64,000 nt of DNA from Paraphaeosphaeria minitans (lineage: Eukaryota; Ascomycota; Dothideomycetes; Pleosporales; Didymosphaeriaceae): assembly GCA_015832175.1 (NCBI GenBank), contig WJXW01000002.1, positions 2,170,001 to 2,234,000 on the forward strand, in the 5' to 3' direction. The notes beneath the pieces are model-generated. The model did no database searches. It worked only from the letters and a program-made list of their open reading frames with translations, and was not told the DNA's origin. The position numbers and the translations under genes were made by a program. This document shows, piece after piece, positions 32,810 to 43,848 of this stretch. Numbering within the stretch: position 1 is the stretch's first letter; every line of letters begins with the position of its first letter.

Positions 32810-35550
32810 GATGTGCTCCAGGGTCGCTGGTGCGCACTTATCCTGTGGGCCCACTCTGACTCTCGAACGGCAGTGTGGTAAACGAGCGACGACAGCCCGG
32901 TTCTCCGTTATGCACACTGGTAGTGTGTTTTTGAATGCGTGTTTATGAGAGCGAAGGCTGTGCGACAAGCACGGGAGGCGATGGTAGAGCGCTGGACCGA
33001 CCAGGCCGGTGTCGCAAAGGTTCGGCGCGGGAGGCGATCGGAAAGGAGAGCGGTGATGGAATCTGGAGAGCATCAGTCAGCATGCGATGCTTTGATGAGA
33101 GTGATGAGGTGCATTGTGGTCTGGGGAGACGGCATGGAGGGTTTGAACGGAGTGGCTGCTGCTGGTCCTCGTCACCGCCCGGGTTGCAGGGAGCCAGGCA
33201 GAGGCAGCGCCGAAGCACTCGCCCGGCGTCCCTGATGGCGTCAGGGGCACAAGGAACAGCAGATGCGGTCGCAAAGCTCTGGGGAAAGAATACTCACAGT
33301 CAGGAATATTGCGCAGGCCAGATGAGCGGAGGAGTGGGCTTGGTTTCGTTCCGTAGACCGCCGCTTGAGTGCTGGCCGGCAAGAGATGTTAGCATGCGGG
33401 CATGCGCAGAATCGTGAACAGAGCAGCAGGAAAGGACGATGAAAGGTCCACATGCATCATCCACAAGCCAGGGGAGCTTACCACCGAAGTTGGTGCGATG
33501 TGGGAGTGAGGAGAAGGGCAATGATGCGGTTGAGTAGACTGTTCGCTTGTCACAGACCACACGGACGCCAACCTAGATTGCAGCGACCGCAGAGCGCCAA
33601 CGCAGTCTCGTTGAGCGCAAAGACTACAATTCGGATCGCATGCACTCGTAGAAGGCAGTTTCTCAGGAATTACGCGCAGAGTCGCTGTGCGGGGCGCCTC
33701 CAAGGGCGCATGCGCTCGGCCTCTGTGAAGCCTGCTTGCGCAACCACAGCCATTTGGATCGGGATGGTAGGGCCACTGACACAGCACATGCATGTACACA
33801 ACGAAGGCCTCCTCGTACTTGCTACCGGGGCTTGATACAGACCTGCCTCGGGGGTGCGGGTTAGGCGCCAGAGAGTGGCTACGAATACATGCCGCAGCGG
33901 GCAAACCACTAACAATTAAGGACGGATTGGGTCATGCCATAACCGCCTCGATGCGCTCACGTTTGGCCAATGAGCACGATGGCGCATTCACTTGGGCGAG
34001 GGCCAGGGCGAGGGAGTAGACATATAGATACTTCCAGGGCAGATTGATGGGCAGGCGAGTGCTTCACTCAGGTGCTCTGGAGCGCCGAGTTCCCCTCTTC
34101 ACGTTGCTAGCGGTTGGATTCGTTGGCAGCAGGGACTGCGGCGTCTGTTGAACTCCGTGCTACGCCAGATGCGCAACCGCCGTTCTCAGGCAAGCATTCG
34201 TACCCGCCGCTGGCGACCTAGTTTATGAGGTGAGCAACTCAATCCTGACATGGCCTTTAGCTCCTGTTTGAACGTCTGATATAGATGATAGATATGCGCT
34301 GGCGGGCGGTTCGCTTGACAGGATGCGACCCTGCATAATGACGACCGAGCCGCGGGCGCAATCGCATCGAGCGCACTATCTCTCTCTCTCTGTCTCGGTC
34401 TTCTCTTTCTCTCTCTTTCTCTCTCTTTCTCTCAGCCCCAGCACTTGGGCCTTTAGCTGAGCGTTAGCCCGGCAAAGCGGGAGGGGAGTTGGATCGGCAG
34501 AACTCGCTCTCCCGCCGTTCGCGCGAGCTTTTGCTGTGTGGGGTTTGCGCCGACCCATGATAACTGAGTCGGGTCTTCTCGGTGAAGACAAAGGCGCCAT
34601 TGGCACGAGCACACGGCGGATGGGGTGCCAGCTTCCGAGCAGCAAACAGACCTTCCGGGGCCAGCGTGACGCTTTTCGAGACCATGCGACGACATCAGCA
34701 GCCCGCGCTGAGCAAGTCCAGGCGGGAGGGTTTGAAACGGGACGCGGTGCGTTTGATTGATTCGTGGGGAGGCGCCAGTCCGACGACGCAGCGGGGGCGG
34801 CCATGGGACCTGCGACGCCGGCGAGGGATGAGCAGCAGCGTCGCAAAGTGCTTGCGAACGGTTCTGGACGTCTTGCGCACCATCCGAAGCACCCCAGCGG
34901 TGTGGGGAGGCAGGTTGTCGGTGAGCAAGCGTCATGTGACAGCGCGATCCAAAGGAAGCCACGACGCGTCCCACGGTGGCGCCTTCCACGTGTGCACGAG
35001 ACCAAGCATGAAGCCGCCACATCTTTGCGCCGCGCCGGTGCATAGCCTTGCGATCTTTCTTGAAGCCTCTAGGACCTTCGGATATACTGTGGATTGCAGT
35101 TTGGAGCAGGTGCGGTGACTGTGGCGTGGTGCGCACGCAAAAGGGTTTCTTCCAAGTGTTCATGGGGAACGCGCCGGAATGACGCAAGGCCGGGAGCCAG
35201 GATGGTCCGGCGTTACCGAGGAGACGACTGCGGATGCAGCCTAGCCTCCCGCACCCCTGTCCCTAGCCTAGCGCGAATCGCGCTCCGGCTGTTTAGTGTT
35301 TTGTCTGTAAACAACAATCAGTGTTTGGCCTTTAAAGCTACACATCCACGCCCACCTCGCCCGTGTCCGAAGACAATCTCGTGTATCTCATTGTCGCCAA
35401 ATTACTTCCAATAGATGGACCCTTAAATTAACACGCACGACCACTGTCTCTTCGCTGCGACCGACCGCTCCCCTTTCCGAGCTCTTGCCAGAGAGCTCCT
35501 TTCCTCCCGTCACCGCAGCCATCGGCATCAGTCGCCCCGAGAACATCACC
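32810..35550. other. 2.7 kb gene-free stretch between the zinc-cluster factor and cyclin B
   Basis: Both flanking genes are transcribed outward, so this is a very long double promoter plus leaders. Open frames up to about 240 codons exist on both strands (for example minus 34453-35187), but they have no recognisable motifs, overlap one another antisense, and look like chance frames in GC-rich DNA. Near 35440-35550 the C/T-rich leader of the cyclin gene is evident. One or more uORFs or non-coding transcripts are possible. Confidence 0.5.
34379..34434. repeat. CT-rich microsatellite
   Basis: An imperfect (CT)n and CTCTTT-type run of about 55 bp in the long promoter region, purely purine on the other strand. 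Such tracts often mark nucleosome-poor promoter DNA. Confidence 0.85.
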
Positions 35551-37527
35551 ATGGACGCCAAGGTACGCTGCCCGCAAACACGTACGCCTTCACGCTGTTG
35601 CTCCTGACTCCTGTGACGCCGCCGTTTGCGCTCTTCACCAGCGCGTGGTCTAAGCGTTTGCCGTCGCTAATGCCTCCTAGCCCCAACGTCCTCTGAGGAG
35701 TCTTCGCATCCGCGACGAGAACGCGCAACCCCAGCTTCCCGCTGGCAAGACCATCCATCAGCGCAACAAGTCCACACCGGCGCTTTCCACCCTGGTCAAC
35801 GTCGCAGCCATGAAGGCACAAGGAGCCAAGCGCGCCGTGTTCGCCGATGTCAGCAATGTAACACGAGTAGTAGCCAAGGACGACATCCAGGTCGGAAAAT
35901 CGAAGCAGCAAGTCCTCAAAGACACGGCCAGCGTCACTGCAAAGGAACTCACCAAGCCGAACGCGTTGCTGCGACCCGCCCAACGCCCATTGAGCACGAA
36001 GATCAACGGCACTGTTGCTTCAGAACCTGCAGCTGCTCCCGTAACCAAGCCCGTAATCGAACCCACACAAACCCGCAAGGCCTTGCTGAAGAAGGCCACC
36101 ACTGTGTTCCGGGAAACACAGGCAGACCCAGCCCCCGAGGTTGCTGCAGCCAAGCCTGCTGCTGAGCTTCTACATGACAATGTTCGCGTCGAACAGGTTC
36201 CTGTCCAGCCAGTTACAAAGGAGAGCACACGGAGACAACACGCCACTGCGCCTGTCGACCACCAGAGTCTGGTTGACGCGTCAAAGACTGAGACGCGACA
36301 CGCTCATGCTCACGTCGAAGTCCAAGAGAGGTTCGAGTATGTTGATGCTCTGGAGGAGCGAGCCCTTGTCATGGAGAAGGAGCGCAACGACGAGCTTGCC
36401 AAGTTGCAGGGCCACCACGAGGAAGAGTACTGGGATGAGGACGATGAAGAATACTTTGAAGCTGACGGCTACACCACCGCAAGGTCTATCCGATCCCGTG
36501 GCGACAATACAACGGGGGGTGTTACTCTTGTTCTGGCTCCTCGCATCACCACCAAATCTAAACGCGAATTGGAAGCCGCAAGGCTGTTCGTCGAAGCCAA
36601 CAAAACACCAGAAGACATTGAAGATGAGCAATGGGATACGTCCATGGTCGCCGAATATGGTGACGAGATCTTCGAGTACATGCACTCTCTAGAGGAGCGC
36701 ATGAAGCCGAATGCTCAATACATGGACCTTCAGGCTGAGATTCAGTGGTCAATGCGCTCAGTCCTCATGGACTGGTTGGTGCAAGTCCACAACCGCTTCA
36801 CCCTTCTTCCAGAGACCCTGTTCCTCAGCGTCAACTACGTCGACCGCTTTCTTTCGGCCAAAGTTGTCTCTCTCGGCAAGCTCCAATTAGTTGGCGCGAC
36901 CGCACTTTTCCTTGCCGCCAAGTATGAAGAGATCAACTGCCCTTCGGTACAAGAGATTGTGTACATGGTCGATGGCGCCTACACCATTGACGAGGTTCTC
37001 AAGGCGGAGCGTTTCATGCTCAGTATGCTTCAGTTCGAGCTGGGCTGGCCAGGGCCTATGAGCTTCCTCCGACGCGTCAGCAAGGCTGACGACTACGATG
37101 TTGAAACCCGCACCCTTGCCAAATACTTCCTCGAGATCACCATCATGGACGAGCGTTTCGTCGGATGCACACCGAGTTTCCTTGCCGCTGGCGCTCACTG
37201 CTTGGCGCGCTTCATGCTGAAGAAGGGTGACTGGGTAAGTGTCCAGACCTCTAACAAGCTTGTTCTTTGCTGACCCCCTAGTAGTCGCAAGCTCACGTCC
37301 ATTATTCCGGATATACCTTACAGCAGCTTCGCTCGTTATTGTCTGTCATGCTCGAGTGCTGCGAGGCCCCGCAGAAGCATCACGCTGCTGTCTACGACAA
37401 GTACACCGATAAGCGTTACAAGCGCGCCTCCATCTTTGTTGAGACAGAACTCAACAAGGGCTTCCAGCTCCCTTTTGTGTCCAGGGATAGCCTTGCCGGC
37501 CACAGCCAGACCTGGAGGCGAAAGTGA
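35551..37527 (+). CDS. G2/mitotic B-type cyclin (NimE/Cdc13-like)
   Basis: Exons 35551-35562 (MDAK), 35681-37234 and 37285-37527 encode 602 residues. A destruction-box-like RAVFADVSN lies at about residue 57, with Phe where Leu is usual. The cyclin box begins EYGDEIFEYMHSLEERM and contains MDWLVQVHNRFTLLPETLFL, NYVDRFLSAKVV and QLVGATALFLAAKYEEI; the C-terminal fold follows (FLRRVSKADDYDVETRTLAKYFLE). The last exon (SLLSVMLECCEAPQKHHAAVYDKY) completes it. B-type cyclins activate Cdk1 for mitotic entry and are degraded through APC/C. The last intron ends in TAGTAG: use of the first AG would put a TAG stop in frame, so the second AG must be used. The 12-nt first exon contains only the first four codons. 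Confidence 0.93.
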
Positions 37528-38445
37528 ATACAGTAGCCCTGCGGCTGTTGTACTCTCCTTTCTGACAAGAGGTCTAGGTACGGACTTGTCATACCAAGAC
37601 AGATCCACCTCATGTCATCCCATCAGAACACTCGGGAACAGCACCACCGACAATTCCTCCATTCTTGTCTATTGTTTCACGATCCACGGCGTTTTGGCGA
37701 CCTCTTAGAACATCCGGTCAGGTCATCAACCCCCTCGTTTCCATCGGCTGTTCATGGCGTTTACGGGTTCCCGGTCTAGTCACCATCAAGGCCGGTCTAC
37801 CTCTGATATCATATCGGGCACAGCGTGCGGCTTCTTTCCGCCGCGAAACCAGGATTCCCTGCCAACAACATGTTCCTGTTTATCTATAATTCCTTGCGTT
37901 GCAGCCGTGGTGGTTTTCCTTCGGGCTGGCATGGCGTTCTCACGACGTGACGAAGTCATGAACACACCTATCTAATCACTCTGTTGGCGCTCCATGGCGT
38001 ATGTGACTCCCAGTCATTTCTCTTTCTCGTTTCAGGTTGCAGGGAGACGGGCAATGGAGCGTGTACGATCATGTCGTCATTTTTGGCTTCGGCTGCTTGG
38101 GCAATACGCCCGTACGTAGTCAAGACAAAAGTGCTCATATTGGACTGTAGCAACTGTGATTTTGATGTTAAGACTCTTTCTGAATTTTAATGTCAGTGAA
38201 CGTACATGCCGAGTGCAGGTTCAGTCAATGCTTTCTATCCACGATTGCCTGGCTGTACAACAAGACGAGGTTGTCTGCGCAAACAGCTGTCTCGACCAGC
38301 CCCTCCAGCATCTGACTCAAACATCACGACACACCACAACAAACTCGACGCATATCGGCACCAGCTCTTTTCCCGCTTCCCCGGTTTGCACATTTCATTT
38401 GCTAGGCCCAACGGTGGCGCGTCGTCGCCAGCACAACCAAACACC
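37528..38445. other. Intergenic; cyclin 3' end and leader of the next gene
   Basis: No gene seen. An open frame runs from an ATG at 38206 into the next gene's first exon, so that gene could start further upstream than the start I chose. Confidence 0.5.
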
Positions 38446-39969
38446 ATGTCTCAGCCTAGACCACCTCGCACGGGAATCACGCCTATATCTGGAGAATCAC
38501 ACGCCTTGTCTCCTCGATCCGTGTAACCCTCCTGATACGATCACGCACGCTTCCGTAACACCAACCTCATTAAGGTCTTATCGTTTCTGCTTTTGGGCAT
38601 ATAGGCAGGGGTGGGAGAGATGTCTCGGGAGAACATGCCGTTCAGTGAGGCGGGTCGAGACGGGTACCTACCTGTGTATCAAGAGGATTTCGGGGTTCGG
38701 GGAGAGTTCTACGATGGCGGTGACACGCCTACTTTTTCATCGGCGTTCGACCAAGACGCCCTCGATGGTTTGGGTTTTGGACTGCAGGATGGGAGGATTG
38801 CACCGGCCAGCTCTCGCACTGGGAGCGGCACGGCGACGCCAGTGGGTGGACACTCGCCCGAGAGCGACTTTGGAGCATACAACTTCGAGCAGAGCCATCA
38901 TGGCTACCCTGTCCTCGACGACCTAGATCGAGGAACAACCCCGTATCCGCCTCACCTCCACACACCGCACGCACTCTACCAAAAGCCAATCGAGCGCCCG
39001 CTGCCATACCGATCCGGTCCAAATTCTAACACCAGCTACGCTCCCAGCGCAGTCCACAACTTCAACCGCACACATCCTCCCCACCGCCGCTCCTGGAGCC
39101 AAAACGATATTGAGCGCCTCCCAAATCTCGCTCCGCAGCCGTATCCCCCGGGTGTCCGGCACCAACCGCCCTTCCCTCCCCGACAGAATGCGAACCCGAC
39201 GTTCGTCCGCCTCTGCGAGACGCGGCATTCCCGGCCTCCCACATCGAGAAACTCCTCCGACGGCAAGAACACTGCTCGCTACACGCACGCTCAGACGCGC
39301 GCGGGACACAACGGTCGCACTGGCAATCCGCCGACTAGCATGCCTGTGAGCATCGGGATGTCTCTCGCACCCGGAGCCCAGAATCGCGCGGTACCGACGT
39401 CCGGGAATGTACAGTTGATAGGCCCACCGAAGCTAGTGCACATGTCGCATGGCGAGCAGCGGAAGACGAGTCAGAAGATCATCGAGGTTGGGGCGATGGC
39501 TGTGCTCAGTATGACTTCTGCGAATGCGAATGCGAGTGGGAAGGTGGAGAATCTCGATCCAAGGTTGTTGCTCATGGGATATGAGGGGCGTGCAAGGGAG
39601 AAGAGTGGTGCGCCGAGTCCAGAGGCGGTGGAGGAGAGGGTGGAGCCGAGAGAGAAGATGCTGATGGAGTTGGTGAAGATGGAGATGATGCTGAAGGAGG
39701 GTGAAGGGGGTGAAAAGGAGGAGATGGCGCTGAAGGGGTGCGGGATGATTAGGGAGGTGTTGGAGAAGGGTAGTGGAAGAGAAGAGGGCGAGAGGTATGA
39801 TTTCAGACGTGTGTTTGACCGGGGAGTTACTGATTGTGAGAGTAGTCGCGAAGATGAGTCTTCTGTCAACAAAGCCGAAGCCTCTTCCCCAGTTGCCTCC
39901 GACGAGGGCAGTCCGCTGACCGACGAGGAGCTTATGCGCGAATTGGTTGGGGACTTCTCGTCGCCTTAG
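38446..39969 (+). CDS. Unrecognised, largely disordered protein
   Basis: Exons 38446-38520 and 38605-39969 encode 479 residues; the second exon alone could also start at 38620 (MSRENMPFSE). The first exon (MSQPRPPRTGITPISGESHA) joins in frame through a GTGTAA donor and ATATAG acceptor. Most of the protein is rich in Pro, Ser, His and Gly with few hydrophobic runs. A short ordered-looking block lies around GNVQLIGPPKLVHMSHGEQRKTSQK, then a charged helical stretch (EKMLMELVKMEMMLKEGEG) and an acidic C-terminus. There are no TM segments or catalytic motifs. A regulatory or scaffold role is possible, but no function is claimed. An ATG at 38206 is an alternative start. Confidence 0.6.
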
Positions 39970-40372
39970 AAGAACCGGGGGCGCGAGAACACCTCGGCTT
40001 TATGAGCAAACATGGGCACACCCTCTTTATATTTATTAGGATGGAATGGGTAGAAGTGGGTGGCATTTTTCTCGTCAAACCTGGCTAACATCGATATTCC
40101 CTGGTTTGACTTGCATGGGCAACGGCGTTTCATAGACCGGTTTTGGACTTACACATAGCAGCCTCATAAACGGAATAGAAACAGGCATATTTGAGGCGAA
40201 ACCTACTGTGAACATCTACACTGACTTGATACACTTCAAATCTAAGAACGTATAATGGAGTGAGTCAACACAGGGTAAGGTACACACCTATAGTCCTATC
40301 TTTGTGTCAGCCATTACGTATAACAACCTCACTCACATATCAATATTCTCCCTTCAGTCCCGATCCATCCGC
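39970..40372. other. Intergenic
   Basis: 3' region of the disordered-protein gene, AT-richer than its surroundings. No gene is seen. Confidence 0.5.
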
Positions 40373-40960
40373 CTACCCCATCCACGGCCCAACCAAATAC
40401 CCATGCATGTTTTTTACCGTCGTCCTCACTTCCTCCACCCACGGCCTTCCATCCCTCGCCTCCACCATCTTAAACCTCTGCGCCAAGCGTCCAACAATAT
40501 ATGCAGCCTCTGCGAACATCCTCTTCTTTTCCAAAGCAGGCCCGCTCACCCCCTCCCAACGGCATGTACTCCCACTGCCCAGGGCAAATTCCGTTCCACG
40601 GCGTGGGCCTAAAGAAGACAAAATGTGGAAGGTGAATAGGTCCTCTCCTTAGCGCAGGACTTCGGACCAGAGGTGCGCCCACCCTGTTGGGTGTCGAGCC
40701 AGCACAAATAGGTATGGTGTTAGAGACCAGCCTCGAGATCGTCTCTTGGGCAGCCAGCATGCATTGTATAATTTGAAGCTCATGCCGTTTATTTGCATCG
40801 CCTGGGAGTGCATCTCGAAGGTGAAGTCCACGCCAAAGAAGATGTGCTTGAACCGCATTTTCTGGGGCGGGGCGCAGGGAAGCTGGCGAGTGGCCAAAAA
40901 GACTCCAGGGCGATGGCGAAGGACGAGAATGAGGAGCGCTATGACAGCTGCCAGAAAAGG
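40373..40960 (-). pseudogene. Cytochrome P450 relic (CYP52/CYP539-like) with internal deletions and frameshift
   Basis: P450 pieces appear in the correct order but in different frames on the minus strand. Near 40897-40765 is an N-terminal-type segment (PPQKMRFKHIFFGVDFTFE), then VLARHPTGWAHLWSEVL (helix J region) at about 40708-40652. The heme-binding loop WEYMPLGGGERACFG lies at about 40574-40530 with the axial Cys, and after a frame change near 40520 comes the C-terminal helix L and beyond (FAEAAYIVGRLAQRFKMVE, then RDGRPW) to 40378. About 350 residues of a normal 500-residue P450 are missing, including most of the substrate pocket and helix I. No function is expected. The fragments resemble CYP52/CYP539-type alkane or fatty-acid hydroxylases. 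Confidence 0.75.
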
Positions 40961-41376
40961 TGCTTGCGAGACTTGTCAGCACGGCCAGCCTGTAATGTGG
41001 AGTCTGAGTGCAGTGCAAGTGTGAATTGGTGAATGTGGCATACGGTATACGCAAAGCAACCGCGCCGCAACCCACCGAAGTACCCTGTCGCCTTCGGCTG
41101 ACCCAGCCAATGGATCAGCGTTATGACCCGGCCATCGTAGTCCAAGGTGATCATATTGATCTAAAAGTATCCTACGTCTTCCTGTTGCAGTGGCTGACAC
41201 AAGGCATGGGAATGTCGATGCACTTGTCCCGAGTTAACTTGCGCTACTATACGTTTGTAAATTTGTATGATAAGAAGTTTTCGCAGTACCTATAGAAGTC
41301 CGCCTTAAAGATTCCCCTTCATTTGTCGGCCACTGTGTTTCAGTGAAACTGATCGTATGGTGTATTAGATCCTGTC
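40961..41376. other. Intergenic region upstream of the P450 relic
   Basis: This probably once contained the promoter of the P450. No ORF of interest and no repeat is seen. Confidence 0.45.
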
Positions 41377-42458
41377 TCAATCGCTCTTTCCCATTCCAAC
41401 AACCTGGCCCCTGCTGGTCAACTCTAATCCCAACTCTTCCGCACTCTTAAACCTCCCTTTAATCTTCCCCATGCCCGAGCCTATCTCTACATCCACCCTC
41501 ACGCTCTTCACGCTGCTCTTCCTCCTTTTCCCTCGCTGCGCCTTCTCATACTCGTCTTTCCAGAACTCCAATCCGAAAATGCACATCAAGAGCACGACGA
41601 TGAACACAACAATGACAGCCATAGCGAAGCCGAGGATCGCCCAGAAACTTGACGAGAGGAAGTCCATCAAGGAGGATATGCCGTAGCTAAGGGCGTGCGA
41701 GGCGGTGCCTTTCTCGCCATGGGTATCCCAGGCTAGGAAGTGCATCGTGCGTTCATGACTGAGCGACGTACGTGGAACGAGCTTCGCGCTGAGTATCTCG
41801 AACCTGGGCGAGGGGTCCCTGCGGAGAGGACAGGTCGCTCTATTAGAAGGACTTCGAGCATTTTCTGCGCTGCGTCGTCAAGAGTGAATCGCAGCGCTGG
41901 GCTCGTGAGATACGAATGCAACTCGATGATGTCGAATTGGAACAAGAGTGCCGCAAGATTGCTAGTCTCGACATGTCGGAGGGAGTGGCGATACGACAGG
42001 CCAAAGAAGCCGCCGCCAAGGTTGCTCTCGTGACTTGCTTCGAGCTGGCCGGCGTCTAGAGCCGTCGAAAGCTGGTCGGAGGAGAAATCTTGGACGACTT
42101 GGTTGGCGTAGACCAAAGAAAGGACGCGGTTGCCGGAATAGAGGGGGGCATTGTTGATGGTGAGAAAGGCGCTGTCGTAAGGGAGGGAGATGTTGAGGAG
42201 CTGCTCCACGTTAGCGTCACAATGATCGATCGTATTGCAAGAAACAATTGTACCAAAGCATTGTTGTCCGTCCTCTCACCCCCATGGCTCGTTCGCACCT
42301 TCGGACGTGTCCTGAAGTAAGAATGGGCATCCTGCGCAAGGGAGCTTTGCAATGTAGTTGTAGCCTTCCTCCAGAACCGTGACTTCAGGTGCTACTTCGG
42401 CGCTTGTGGTACGGAGGAGACAAAGGGACACAAGCAGGGATACAGCCCGCAGCACCAT
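41377..42458 (-). CDS. Secretory-pathway type I membrane protein, frame broken by one base
   Basis: The function is not known. Model: exons 42458-42254, 42200-41914 and 41818-41377. The protein starts with a signal peptide (MVLRAVSLLVSLCLLRTTSA), has a lumenal part with a CAGC pair and the blocks ERTDNNAL/LLNISLPYD, continues through FDIIELHS/DPSPRFEILSAKLV, and ends with a single TM helix (FWAILGFAMAVIVVFIVVLLMCIFG) and a basic cytosolic tail. As sequenced, exon 1 reads PWG then stop: the G run at 42279-42283 has five Gs, whereas four would give PWGERTDNNAL, match the next exon, and make a 310-residue protein with all phases consistent. Either a real frameshift (pseudogene) or a base-calling error in a homopolymer. 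Confidence 0.6.
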
Positions 42459-42989
42459 AGCGGACACAATCGGCTGTGTGTAGAGAAGGTATTGGAGGCA
42501 TACTGGCGACTTCGATTGAAAGAGGATAAGTTCGTGTTTGAGATAACAGCTTGGCGTTGGTGGCAGAAGCGGTTGATCCGTGCACCACCACGCGATGGAC
42601 TAGCGAACGCTGCAGTACAACAGCGAAAGCAACTCCCGCGCGAGCGGCACCTTTGTTAGCAACTCCGCTGTCGAGTCTGCCGTCTGCGGTGGACGACCTC
42701 GCTGATCTGCTAGAGGCACTTTAAAGTTGACCATGGTCTATTCACTGAATAGTGCCCGTGTTCGGTAGTTCATCAGAGCCCAGGAAATTGTGAATGGATG
42801 TATGGAGTCAGCACTGGAATTCGCTATCTAGTACTTCATTCTCTGTCCGGCGGAAGATACCATTGAGATATATTTCACTCCCAAGTCCCCTATATTGTTG
42901 CCCATTTCCAACTTGACGTGCGAGCGGGTAAGTTGGAAGATATGGCGCCGAATGTGGTTGTACAATGATTGTAGATCTAGACACGCTGC
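42459..42989. other. Intergenic region between the membrane protein gene and SNU13
   Basis: Leader and promoter of the membrane protein gene and 3' region of SNU13. No gene is seen. Confidence 0.5.
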
Positions 42990-43436
42990 TTAGATCTGGA
43001 GACGCTCGACCTTGTCCTTGAGGGACCTGATCTGCTGCATAAGGTCGGACGCCTCGTTGGTCGTGATCGAACAGGCAATGACGGAGCGAGAGACGCCGCA
43101 GGCACGGCCGAGCGCCATCTTGCTGGGAACGTAGACGTAGGGAACGTTCTTGTCCTCGCAGAGGAGGGGCAGGTGGAGCAGGATAGCGAGAGGGCTCGTG
43201 TCGGCGGCGAGCACAATCAGCTCTGAGATACCGCGGTTGAGCGTCTTGGTGGCTTCGTTGGCACCCTTCTTGATCTGACCTGGGTACACAGTTAGCTATA
43301 CACGACAAAGCGACAGTGTGCTGGGGAGCAAGGGCATCGTACGGAAGTGCGTCGCCTGCTGGATCAAATCCAAAATCTCGGTCGAAAGGGCCTGGTCAGC
43401 CTGGGGCCACGCGGCGGAAGTATCGTTCTGAGACAT
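42990..43436 (-). CDS. SNU13: U4/U6.U5 snRNP and box C/D snoRNP protein Snu13 (15.5K, L7Ae family)
   Basis: Exons 43436-43343 and 43279-42990 encode 127 residues, the normal length. The L7Ae fold is complete: [16 protein letters not shown], then [20 protein letters not shown] with the RNA-contact residues, [21 protein letters not shown] and [20 protein letters not shown]. Snu13 binds K-turns in U4 snRNA and in box C/D snoRNAs, serving both splicing and rRNA 2'-O-methylation. It is divergent from the V-ATPase c-subunit gene with 412 bp between start codons. Confidence 0.95.
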
Positions 43437-43848
43437 TGCGGAAGCTTCGTGTCTTTTCTGATCGAGGTAGAGTGTACGGCGGGTTGGTAGGATTCACTGC
43501 GATGCTCGCCCGGTAGAGGGTTCCTGGCGTACGTCAGCAAAGGGAGATGTGCGCGATCGAAGGGCGACGTACACGGCGTTGCTCGTCCGTTCCAAAAGTG
43601 CGTGTGGAGTTGGTGGTGCTTCGATCTTTGAGTCGGTTCAAAATTCTCAAGATGATCGTTAGCGTTGGTGCACGGTCCTTCAACACGTGACATGATTAGC
43701 TCCGCGAAGCGAAGCAAGCCTGCGGCAACCTCATCATCATACTCTCGACCACCTCCTCGCCCACCTCCCAACGTCTACGCCGTCGCTCCATCTCGATCCG
43801 CCCCTCGCTGCACTCCACAAGCACCGCGAGCTCGTCAACACCTCCAAA
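43437..43848. promoter_or_regulatory. Divergent promoter region of SNU13 and the V-ATPase c subunit
   Basis: 412 bp between the two start codons. The C-rich stretch at 43750-43848 (CTCCTCGCCCACCTCCCAACG) is the leader of the plus-strand gene. No specific element is assigned. Confidence 0.5.

Noticed and set aside
33389..33904. 171-codon minus-strand ORF upstream of the zinc-cluster gene
   Set aside because: Low-complexity, Cys/His/Pro-scattered sequence without a domain; other frames are equally open.
34453..35187. 244-codon minus-strand ORF with an overlapping 178-codon plus-strand ORF
   Set aside because: No motif, no splice context and mutual antisense overlap; most likely chance frames in GC-rich DNA.
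37281..37281. First AG of TAGTAG as the cyclin B acceptor
   Set aside because: It would place TAG in frame immediately and remove the end of the cyclin fold.
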